Below are positions 37,343-47,952 of a stretch of DNA of 64,000 bases, one piece after another. A program made the position numbers and the translations under genes. Source of the DNA: Saururus chinensis. Lineage: Eukaryota > Streptophyta > Magnoliopsida > Piperales > Saururaceae. Numbering within the stretch: the stretch's first letter is position 1; each line of letters opens with the position of its first letter. The notes beneath the pieces are model-generated. The model saw only the letters and a program-made list of their open reading frames with translations, made no database searches and was not told the origin of the DNA. The stretch spans positions 12,445,092-12,509,091 of the forward strand of contig CP141143.1 in assembly GCA_035235625.1 (NCBI GenBank). The letters run 5' to 3'.

Positions 37343-40300
37343 TGTAATGACTCAATTTCCTAGAGGATTTTTTATATATATAATCAAATTATCTTACTAT
37401 ACTAGCATAAAATACAGCTCATGCTAAAATATTCTAAATACATAAGTTCTTCAAGAGAATCATGCCATTTATTTTCCATGACCTTTGGTTAAGATGACTA
37501 GCATTTTGGAAAACTAAATAATGAAAATGACTAAACACTTGCATCTTATAACAAAGATTAATAACCTCAATTTCTCATTAAAGGTATTTTAGTCAATTCA
37601 TATTTTTAAAGCCTCTTAGTGATCATTTAGGGGTTCATAATAAAGTCAATGTTTTCTATGTATAATCATAGTTAGCCAATATCGCTAATTATCATTAAAG
37701 CCTTGAACCAAAGGCATAGGTATAATTGGATTGATCCATAACTAAGAGTATTCTCATAATTTTTATGATTTATTGGCAATTTTGTTGATCCTAAAATTTT
37801 ATAAATAACTTCATAAAATAATCATAAGACTATTTTTAAAATATATATATATATATATATATAGTTTAAAACCAATGATTTCCCTTGAACAATGTCTGAT
37901 TTAGTAGACATATCACATTTCACTCTAAAGGGTAAAATTGTAATTTTATGCCCTTTTATATATTTTTGTTTAATATAAAAATTGATAAATTTTTTTACTA
38001 TCAATATTTTTGTAAAGCTCCAAATTTATATTATATTTTCTATAAAATGAACATTTATCTCCAACTATGATAAAATATTTAAAACTCCTTCCACCTCCAT
38101 AAAAGTAGAGGAAATTAATTATTCTTATAAATGTCAATATGTTGAAAATAAACAATTAAGGGCATGAGACCATCACTTTCACAAATATTCTTTTAATAGA
38201 TATAAAATTTATTAAATATCTAACGTATTAAAATATTTACAGGATCCACAGTCACATGTTTGTCTGTTATAAATGTTAAAGTTAATGAAATGATAAATAA
38301 CACACTCTCGTGCCTAAGCAAACCTAACAAGTGATGTAAGTCGTAAATATGGAAGTAGACTCAGAGCTACTACTACGGCCATCTCGTTACGTCTAAATTT
38401 TCTTCCTGGACACTTGCAACACAAAGGATGTTGAGTATACGGTATACTATGGAATTATAATCAATTGAAAATAAGAGAAACTTGATCGACATACCAGAGA
38501 AGAGCTGGTTGACAAATACCAAAAGAATATTTCAAGTTCATAATCAACATACATTTCATCATCAAGAATACAAAATCCAAGAACATTCCCTTTTTGGGGT
38601 GTCCTCGTTTAGGAGATCCATTCGACTAGATATTATATCATCACCACCGTGCCTGAAGCTTGCCTTACCCTATCCACGTCAAGCAGTAAGGGCTCATGAA
38701 CCCTAGTGTCGAGATTCCAACTACCATGATCATTAAAACTTCATATATTGCATTGTGTAGGACCAGTTAATTATCTTTTAATACTCTAGTTCATCCAAAC
38801 CTAACTCCTGGGCTAAGAAAGCAACTCTACATAACTCTTGCTCTTTAAGAACTAGAAAACCTTGATCTTATTTCATAATAAACTATTCCGTTGTATGGCT
38901 AATGACTCACTTGAGGACCCAAGACACTAAGAAATTTCAAACCTCATGTATCGATGCAAAAGTTTAGGGTGTCCCATCTCTCACATATCACAGTCTCATA
39001 CACATGCATTAAGGTTAATTAACCCTTATTTAATAAGTGCTTAGTTGACACTTCATTCATACCACAAAGTCAACAAAAATCATGCAATATATGCATAATA
39101 GCATAGCTTTATTATTATTATTAAAAATCCCATTAGAAATTCACAAATGTGAGGTACCCCCCAGTAACCTCATCGCCAGGTCAACTCCCCCACAGATGCC
39201 CATTGGTGAGCTAATCTATACGTCGAACCTTACCGACAATAGTATGACCAGGTATGCTCTACCTCATCGACATCCGATTGACGTGTCAGCCTTACTGTCG
39301 ATGACAAAAAAATAACATGCATGCAAGTGCACTATTCATCCTCTTTCTCTCGTCGGTGTAGTCATCGACCTGTCAATGACCTTATCGATGATCGAAAAAT
39401 TAAAAACAATCATTTAAATCATTTGTCTATCTTTTTAACATAAATCCAATTAAGTAACCTAAAAGAAGAATTAGGCTACTTGAGGCACAAATTATCTATT
39501 AAATCACTACAAATTCTATCTTGCCATGCAAGCACTAAATGCCAATGTTTTCATGAAAATAGTAAAATTCAAGAGTTCATAACTAAGTGAACTCAAAGAA
39601 AATTAGAAGCAAGGTATTTTTCATTGTAAATCAAGTAGAGATTGCAATCCGACCTCATTGACGCTTCTTCTTTTGCTCCTTCTCTCACGCATTCTCCCTA
39701 GGTTGGCTATGGATGGCTCCCACTGGTGCTCCCCTTTTTTTTCTAACTCTTCATCTTCTTAAGAGTATGTTTTCACTCCCTTTTATACTAACCAAAGTTC
39801 AAAACTGTCACAACTTCCTCATTTTTCATAATGACCAGAGCATGCATTTATCACCTAGAGCTTCATCGAAAAGCCGATGCCTTACGATAGTAAGTATGCA
39901 ATTTCACCAGTAGCTTCACCGACATGTCAATGTTTGTTGACAATGCAAGTATGTAAGTCTATTGATAACTTCACTAACGTGTCGATGGTCACTGGTGACC
40001 AATAAATTTATTCTAATTTGTTTTCCTCTTGAAGACATGGAGTGTCACAATTTCCCCTTAACATTTACCAGTTCAGTAGGAAATTTGAAATTCACTATCA
40101 AGGGTAAACACATAATTTCTCTCGCCATTGTGGAGATTTTGTTTGACATAAAACATGGTAGGGGTTTTCATTATGATTATAAGGACCTAACATAATTTTC
40201 CTAAATTTTATTAAAATTTATATATTGGCAAACCAAGTCCCGACAAGTGATTTAATTGTGTTATTCTTCTTCTTTTTCTCTCTTCTCTCCCTCTTTATTC

Positions 40301-40884
40301 CTCTTGGTTCTTCCCCCTTCTTCTCTTCTCTTCTCTTCCTTTCCTTCCTTTCCTCTCTAGCTTCTAGCTTTGCTTTTCCCTCTTCGTTTAGTCTTTCTTT
40401 GGGTATTTCTCCCTCCTTCTCAGTTGTTTTCTCCCCCTCTTTGTTAAGTCCCCATTATATATTATAATGGGTATATCCTTTCCTCATTTAGGATTAGGAT
40501 TTGTACCTTAATTAAACCTCTTTCTCCACTTAAACTTCCCACCAAGACCACTTCCTAGTTTATTTGAATCTCCAAATTAAAGACAAAGCCTTCCAATAAA
40601 TAGATTCTCCAAAATCAGCATTTAAATTCTGTTTAGAAGTTGGTCCCACATGCCTATGCAGGCTCACCATTAAAATCCGGAATAAAATCGCTTTAAATCT
40701 TTGAAAAATCGTATCTCCCTCATTCGACCTCTATTTTTTGTATCTCCCTCATTCAACCTCTATTTTTCTATTCTTGGTACTGTTACAATGGCCTCAAAGT
40801 TTATTTTCTATCTAAATAGGTTGCACACTTAAGGGAAGAAATTAGATAAATAATGTACTAGGTTCAAAATTATCGGTCATTACA
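37343..40884 (-). repeat. LTR copy of about 1.5 kb, split by a nested solo LTR
   Basis: The two parts, 37343-38010 and 40050-40884, add up to about 1503 bases. The first part aligns with 34059 onwards. The second resumes with AATTTCCCCTTAACATTTACC and TAAAACATGGTAGGGGTTTTC, matching the sequence that follows the break point in the other copy. It includes a pyrimidine-rich tract (40258-40440) and a tandem duplicate of GTATCTCCCTCATTC (about 40711 and 40739). Confidence 0.8.
38006..40054 (-). mobile_element. Solo LTR-like insertion (2039 bases, 38011-40049) nested in an older LTR
   Basis: Comparison of the two older LTR copies places an insertion here. Its ends are TGTAAAGCTCC and GGAGTGTCACA. 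Flanking ATTTT and ATTTC match at 4 of 5 bases. The minus strand carries TATAAAAGGGAG near 39780, a plausible TATA box. The interior contains several CGACATGTC/ACGTGTCGATG-type short repeats and no coding region. Confidence 0.75.
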
Positions 40885-41230
40885 CCACCATAATGCCCAC
40901 AAGCACAAGAGGATGCTGACCTAGTGCACCATGCACATCAACCTCTTCTTCGAGCACTATGCCAACTTGGCCTCCCTTTCCCTACATGGCTATGCATGCT
41001 CGCTATTGGGGATCAAATCTCACTCTAGTCTCCAATACCCTGCAATGGAGAGTCCTAATCATATTAATAATAGGAACAATGCATGACTACGTGGAGTGCC
41101 AATCTTTGCCAAGGAGAAGATGGCCATGTTTTTGTTCGGGAGTTTCAGACTGGTGACTGAGGCGGGCCAAAGTCCCACTTCGGAGTTTTTATCAATTGCA
41201 GGAGGTCGAAGAGAATTTGGCAACTTCTAA
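40885..41230 (+). repeat. Unidentified degenerate coding-like repeat, mate of 33459-33960
   Basis: Plus-strand sequence with fragments such as LFFEHYANLASLSLHGYA and GVPIFAKEKMAMFLFGSF is broken by stops. It resembles the minus strand of 33459-33960. It begins right at the end of the old LTR. Function and family are unknown. Confidence 0.35.
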
Positions 41231-44200
41231 TATTTTGCTCATGCTTTGATGAGTTAGGATAATATTTTGGCATGGGTTAAAGTTTCACGATGCTTGGTGG
41301 GTGTTGGTGGATTTTAGTAGTTCCCTATGCAAGTAAAGGGGAGAGATTGGACAATCTTTCCTTGCAAGATATAGAGAAGTTTTTTTTTTTTAAAAATGTA
41401 GGACATCCCTCTCTTGATTAAGTTACACTATTTTGTATAATTTAGAATAGAATAATGGTGATTAACAAAATTTCAGTGCCCTTCTATTAAATGGCAAATA
41501 ATGAAGAAACTTGACTTTTATTAAAAAAAATAACTATTGGGAGTAGAGGCAAATTGAAAGCAAGAAAAACATAAGAACAGATAGGAAAATGATATTCTCC
41601 ATTTTTCTACACCAAAGGCCTACTCCAATCTTGATTGGATTGGGAAAAGTGCAAAAACTCTTTCTGAATGATAAGAGCTCCCTTGTCTTGTATATGACTT
41701 TTTATTCTTTTTTTACTTGATGTGAAACCTCTCTTTGTCCTTCACTTCCTCGATCTTTTTCAATTTTTTGACTTTGAATGAAGATGATAGTTTTTTAGAA
41801 CTTCGGGGTGGCCTTTGGTGGTAGATGAGCTTCAAAGTCTGTGCGAGTATAGAGTATTGATGAAGTTTCACCCCACTCCCTCACTCTATTCACGTGTTCT
41901 TCTTCTCTCTTTTCTTACTTTTTTTTTTAATTTCTTTTTGAGTGGGGGATTACTTGCCTTAAGGGCTTTGACTTGATTTCCCACTGTTTTTTTAGCAATG
42001 ATGTGAAAATTCCTTTGGATGTTCATAGATTGGGGGCCTTGACTAAGTCTTACTCCATTTTTCCTCCAATGTATTTATATTTGATTCATTTGATATGGGG
42101 CCCATAGGGTTTCTCACCTAGTTTCTTTGTATTTTTTTCTTTGAACTTTGAGTTTTGTTTCTTTGAAATTTGAAATTGGTTTAGTCGTTTTGATTTTTTA
42201 TGGCTAAACATTTTGATATTTGATGGCTAAATATGGGGCCCATGAGTATCCACTTAGACTAATTTTAGGTGGCTAAATTTGATGTGGGGTAAGGGCTTCC
42301 ACTAAGCCAATTTGATTTTTTTTTGTGGCTAAGTTCAATGAGAGGCCTTTAAAGGCTCCAGTACTTTAGCATTTTTTTATATCCACGTTGGAGCAAGTCA
42401 ACACTCCAACACTTACTTTTTCATGTTTAGAAAATTTTGTCTACAATGGGGATCTTGAGCCTTCTTTGTACAATGATGCAAACGAGGGAGTCAATATAAA
42501 GTGATAACAACCATGTGTGTGTGAAGAGGGTCATTAATGACACTAGAAGTGACAAAATACAATTTTGTCAATCTTAATGATGAATTTATTTCTTGTAAAT
42601 TAATTCATTGTTTCATCCATGGAAGTGACAAAATTACGTACATATTTTTTTAAACATTCATGTAGGTGTCAATTGCCATGCTGGCCTATATGGCATGTTG
42701 TAACACCATTTGGAGAAATAAGTTTCTCTCTCATCAAAATTGGTAATTATTTATTTAAATAATTTTTTTATTAATTTCATGTTATTCTATTAGTATTATG
42801 GAAAATTCATAAATAAATAATTTTTTTCAAAAATAGTACTTTTTAGTAAAGGTGTTATTTAACATTGTGCAAATTTTGGAGTAATTTCTAAGATTTATGG
42901 CGGGGATAATTGGATATTTAAGGATGAAGGGATTGTTGACACAGTGTCTTTCACACATCGATGACATGGGCAAGTAGTGTCAACAACTTAGAAAGCTTAT
43001 GGGTAATGTTTATCACTTGCTCCACTTGATTACATTGGCTCGACAAGAGGTCCAATGTGTTAATGATGGGAATTTTTGGTATCAGCACACATGCAATTGC
43101 TTAGCATGTTTTTATCAATTGTCGACTACCAATATGAGCTTTGGGTTAGCATTAGAAAAAGTTCATAATCAAGTAAAAATAAAATTAACTATTATTTTTG
43201 AGTAGTTTAACATGTTTATGAGTTCATTTTTTAAAATTTGACCTTATAAAGAAAAAATACAAATGTTTAAAACCTCCGTTAACTAGTTTTGTGACCGACC
43301 TTGTCAAGGAGGAATAGGCTGCGACCAAATCGGAAAAGGGGAGGAGGAGAGAGAGGAGTGAAAGGAGGGGGGATGAAACAAATGTGGCAAAGTTGAAAGC
43401 AAAGGCAGTGGAGTCGATGGCAGAGGTGGTGGAGCCAATGACATAGATGACGGAGTTAAAGCCAAAGTTGTTGATAAAGGGAAGTAGTGGCCAATTGGTT
43501 GGTGAAGTTAAAAAAAGAAGATAGAAAAAAAGTATTTTAGACAATTCCTACCACATGTGTGAAGGTTCACATGTATTTTCTTATATTTTGTGCATTGCCG
43601 TGTATTTTGGGGTCATTTAGGCAAGTCACTCTCATATATGTGTAAGACTATATAGACCGAAAAAATTTCTATGTATCTTAATAAAAAAGTTGGTACTTTT
43701 TCACTTATTATCGTTACCCCTAATTTTTTCACTATTTTTCTCACTTATTACTCCAACTAAAACACCCTAAACCATCTTCTTTTTTTTATTTATATGGTGA
43801 TGGTGACAATAGTGGGGGTGGCACTACCCCCCTCTCCACCACCCTCTTCTCCTCTTTCTCATCCTTCTCTTTCTTGTCTTTCTTTTTTTTCCCCTCTTTC
43901 TCTTTCTTCTCTTTCTCGTCTTTCTTTTTTCCCCCCTCTTTCTCTTCCTCCTTTTCAATAGTTGTTCTAATAAAAATCCAGGTAGGGGGCATGCCTTTTG
44001 GCTGCAACTTGGTTTCGGCCTTCTGCTGCCACTTTTTTAGTTGCACCAACCACCGCCAAGAGGCACATACTCCAATGTGTTTTACTCTTGCACATTTACT
44101 GAAAAGAAGGAAGAGGAGGAAGCATGGCGCGAGGGAGCTGAAATTGGGCCTGAACTAGTAGCACTGTGAGGGAAGAGTTTTTCATGACCTACTCTAACAA

Positions 44201-44523
44201 TGAGCTCAGCATAAGGAATGCACCTGAGCTCTTGATATTTGAGATCGACGCCGCATATGATAGCATATATTAGCGCCAATAGTACTAGCGCTACAGTATA
44301 TATTGTCGATCTCATGGATAAAAAGCTCCTATGCATTCCTTACACTAAGCTCATTATCACATGGGAGCATTAAAAATACTTCCCTATATGAGGTATTGAA
44401 GAAGAAGAAAACTGAAAAATAAGAGTAAATTAGGGTAACGAGAAGGATGAAAAATTAACATACTATGGGGTAAACATGACATATTTTAAAAAATTTATAA
44501 GGACAAATCTAGTCAGCATTGTA
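41231..44523. other. Intergenic region with no recognised gene
   Basis: This holds a partial MITE-like copy at 41584-41665 (GGAAAATGATATTC and CTACACCAAAGGCC) and two low-complexity tracts. The minus strand at 43224-43544 and the pyrimidine tract at 43795-43955 give only compositional ORFs. Nothing here resembles a gene. Confidence 0.5.
43795..43955. repeat. Polypyrimidine tract (CTTT/CCTC-rich)
   Basis: About 160 bases of almost pure C and T on the plus strand, with motifs CTTTCTCTTTCTTCTC and CCCCTCTTTC repeated. It produces Lys/Glu reading frames on the minus strand that are compositional artefacts. Confidence 0.85.
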
Positions 44524-45997
44524 GCTTTACTTAGGGGTGCTAATGAGCCGATACAGCTCGTTGAGCAAAGGTGTCTCGCCTCAACTAGACTCGAATATGG
44601 CTCAACTCAAAGTGGCTCGGATCGAACTTGACTTAAACTCGAATATTTTCGAGTTGAGTTCGAGCACACCCTGGCTCAACTCGATGCAGCTCAAACTCAA
44701 CTCAAACTCGAACTCGAATGAAATTCGTAAATATATTTTATAATATACATAAATACATATTGACACTTATGTATACATATGCATAATTATCAATCTCAAT
44801 TTACATTTATAAGATATACATATATATATATAACAAATTTATATATTATTAATGAATGTATATTGTCTATGTATTGAGTATTGGCTTATATTACACATGA
44901 TATTTATTTTTGAGAAGTAAACATTTAAAGACAAATAATACACATATATCTACATGTCAATCATCAGACAATATATTTTAGAAATAAGATTTAATATAGT
45001 ATATACATATATAGTACAACCAAGTTAAAAATGGGATATATTGTACTACATATAAAACAAGATGTCAATCATTAGACAATATATTATGGTAATATTATTT
45101 ACTATCTCTACATGTCAAACAAATTACTATATATTTTTTCAAATTTTCTATAGAGACTATTGTTAGAATCCTTATAAATGTAAATTTTATAATAATTTCT
45201 AAATATTTTTTAGTATTGACTCATGGAGTCTCTTTTTTCTTTATAAGATTAGGCTAAGTTATATTTATTTGGGATGGGTCTAAGATGACAAGACATCTAG
45301 ATTCATATTCCCAATATACTAAAACTCGACTCGAGCCGGCTCCTTAGCACCCTTACACATTACACATAATATAAATTATTTAGAAGTAAATATTTTAAAG
45401 AGACAAAATATTCATATATTATATATGTGATATTTATTAAAATTTAGATTTGTGTATAATAGATATAAATAATATACATTCATATATGATATATCATATA
45501 CACAAATGTAGTTAACCACAAAGGCACTAATTTTTTTTTCTTTTTGGTGGTTATAAGATAACACTTAAAATAAGAAGTGAATACAAAGATTTAGAAAATT
45601 TAGGTTATCAAATAATAAATATATTTCATACAACTAAAAAAAGGTTAAGAATATGCAGAAGAGGTTGTGGTGCCACATATACATATAGTATATATGTGCT
45701 AATAATAATATGTTTATATAAAACTACTAAAAATATATAAAATATAAACATACGAACACTTTAATGGTATGGAGGGAGTACATATATGCTAATAATAGTA
45801 ACATAATTAGAGAAGACTACTAAAATATGCATATACAGTTAAACATACAAACACAAGATACAACATAACAACAAATAAAAATATGAAAAAAAACTAATAA
45901 ATAGGTAAATAATATTATTTATACTTTAGTTGTCTATTTACAAATTTATGAGCTTTTAATAAATGATGAAAATTTTGTACAAGATTGTATCTATAAA

Positions 45998-46104
45998 TTC
46001 TCAACTTATCCTACATTAATAGCTTCATTTAGTTTTTAAAACTAAATTAAAATTAATTCATTGTAAAAACCAATAGAGTTATTAATTTAAGACTGAGGGA
46101 GTAT
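45998..46104. mobile_element. Stowaway-like MITE nested in the hAT-like element
   Basis: The left end TTATCCTACATTAATAGC and the right end GTTATTAATTTAAGACTGAG then GGAGTAT are inverted Stowaway termini. It is about 107 bases long and has no coding capacity. Confidence 0.5.
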
Positions 46105-46363
46105 TTGATAATATTATTTTTTAACAATCAATTAGTATATATTGGAATAATGAGTTAGAAATAATAATTAAGTTTTTGAACTCATTTCTATGTATTAAAA
46201 TATATGATCAATATAAAGAAGTTTAAATATTATCTAAAATAACATGGGCCAAGAGTACAACTTTAACAATAGAGTGATAAAAGGATATTTGATAAAAAAT
46301 TATATATTTAAATGATAAAAACTTTATATTTATTTAATAGAATATTTGATACAAAGGGTGTTG

Positions 46364-46417
46364 TAGGCGAAGTGGTCAAGGAGTTTTTTTATTTTTTTAA
46401 TTTCACAAGTTCAAATC
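46364..46417 (+). repeat. Possible tRNA-like (SINE head) internal promoter boxes
   Basis: TAGGCGAAGTGG resembles a polymerase III A box, with mismatches. GTTCAAATC, about 45 bases further on, fits the B-box consensus GWTCRANNC exactly. The intervening sequence is T-rich and does not fold as a tRNA. It could be a decayed tRNA-derived SINE or chance. Confidence 0.25.
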
Positions 46418-47048
46418 TTGGCTTTAGAATCTTTTTAAATTTTCATTATCTTACTTAACCGGATTTGGTTTGAGCCAAATTTACACATAATTGGATACAA
46501 CCGAGCCAAATTTAAACTAAGTTATGTGGTCATTATATAATTAATTTTAAAAAAAATTATATTTTTAGTTTCCTTCTTTAAGTCGAGCTCGAGCTAGAGC
46601 TAGATGATTAAGTAACTCGATCAAATTAGAGTCCGCAATACTCAAAACTACGAAGTTTTTTGAATTAAGGTAACTTAAAATTAGACTAACTCATTAGCAC
46701 CCTAGTTTTAGTAATACTAAGCCTATAGCCGTAGCCATAATCTGACGGCAGGTAACCAGCGCTGATGCGCATAAGAAATAGTCAAATCTGGGTCCCATGT
46801 AGCCGCGTTATTTACGTAATCCATGTCAAAGTAGTCATCATTCTCATTCGAGCTAACTACGGAAAGAAAAGAGGAAACAATCGGGGAAGTCTGTGCCCGA
46901 TTTCTTGAGTCTCTGATCTGACCTCCCACTGGAAAGAAGCAAAAAATGGTTGAGAAGGGTGACTAAAAGAACACACACAAAATCCCAAATTGTCTCGCGG
47001 CTGTTAATCCTTTGCCGTTCCGTAGAATTCAGATCTTTGGCTCGTGCA

Positions 47049-47936
47049 ATGATAGAAGCTTCTAACTCTTATGGAGATCTCAGATTCTCCCTGAGAGCAG
47101 GTAGGATCATGATTCCTCCAGTTCTTATGTTCAGGTTCTTAATTGATATGCCTAGTTGTTTGCTCCGTTCTTTTCTTTTTCTCCCGTTCTCGACGCATGT
47201 GGATTAGCTGGAATTTGAATTTCGGTCGTCTTAAGAACCCAACTGACTGGACATTGTCGCGGTATTTGTAGCTGGCCGTTGTTTGGGGTATTGCCAGTGT
47301 GTTTTTAAGTAAGGATGTGGATTGGGTTTTGATATGTCTTTTGGTACTTATAGAATGAGTAAGGACTATGAGATATTGAATAATGGAAGTATTTTATATA
47401 AGAAAAAAATGCCGATTTTCGGGTCTTGATGCGCATTCCATCTTTCCTTTTTCTTATTTGTTCTTTTATCTACCGAAACAGTAATTTTGAAAATGCCTGC
47501 ACTTATTGGATTGTACGACAGAGTAAAAAAATGATAGATGACTTGCGCAATATCGTTAATTTAATCTTCAGAAAATGATCTTTTGAGGTATCTAAGTCAA
47601 TTGAAATGGAGATTGTTTATGGAAATGGACATCCGATCATCATCCCCACTAGATACAGTTTCTGGCCTCAAACTGATATGGAATTGTCCAGGCTAAGAGT
47701 CTACACGTCTAAATCTTTAATGAAAGAAAATGAACTTAATGATAGATGAAATTCAGTGGTTCAGTCAGAAGCATCATTTTTCACCAGCATTTTCATTTAT
47801 AAAAATTCAGTGGTTCAGTCAGAAGCTTCATTTTTCACTAGCATTTTCTTCCATATCCTCACGTATCACCATATGTAGCTTCTTTAAGCTAACCAAATTG
47901 ATCTCGTTGATGCATTCTGTTTCAGCAATACGTTGA
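47049..47936 (+). promoter_or_regulatory. Leader exon and intron-spanning upstream ORF of the RING-CH gene
   Basis: A non-coding first exon is inferred to end at 47100 (GAGAGCAG followed by the GTAGGA donor). It joins 47926 after a pyrimidine-rich TTTCAG acceptor. In the spliced leader an ATG at 47049 opens a 20-codon ORF that crosses the junction and stops at TGA 47934-47936, just 16 bases before the main ATG. Such upstream ORFs can reduce translation of the main frame; that effect is inferred. The intron contains a 54-base tandem duplication starting at about 47750. Confidence 0.5.
47749..47858. repeat. 54-base tandem duplication in the first RING-CH intron
   Basis: ATTCAGTGGTTCAGTCAGAA, followed by a CATCATTTTTCACCAGC-like stretch, occurs at 47751 and again at 47805 with only a few differences. 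It is local and non-coding. Confidence 0.85.
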
Positions 47937-47952
47937 TTGGAATCTTTCCGCC

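Larger units (their letters stand above)
44524..46712. mobile_element. hAT-like non-autonomous element, 2.2 kb, possibly composite
   Basis: The left end TAGGGGTGCTAATGAG (44532) and the inverse of the right end, TAGGGTGCTAATGAG (ending 46704), form a terminal inverted repeat. The flanking 8-mers GCTTTACT (44524-44531) and GTTTTAGT (46705-46712) match at 6 of 8. A second inverted end, GGAGCCGGCTC next to AGCACCCTTA at 45330-45355, suggests either two adjacent copies or a shorter element of about 820 bases. TCGAGTTCGAGC and GACTCGAGCC motifs next to the ends are typical of plant hAT MITEs. The interior is AT-rich and non-coding, and includes Stowaway-like pieces near 45760-45780 and 45998-46104. 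Confidence 0.68.

Noticed and set aside
43786..44158. Lys/Glu-rich and Phe/Ser-rich ORFs on opposite strands
   Set aside because: They mirror a polypyrimidine tract and have no conserved features.
46723..46929. 68-codon minus-strand ORF upstream of the RING-CH gene
   Set aside because: No recognised family and no splice partner; it lies between the hAT-like element and the promoter.
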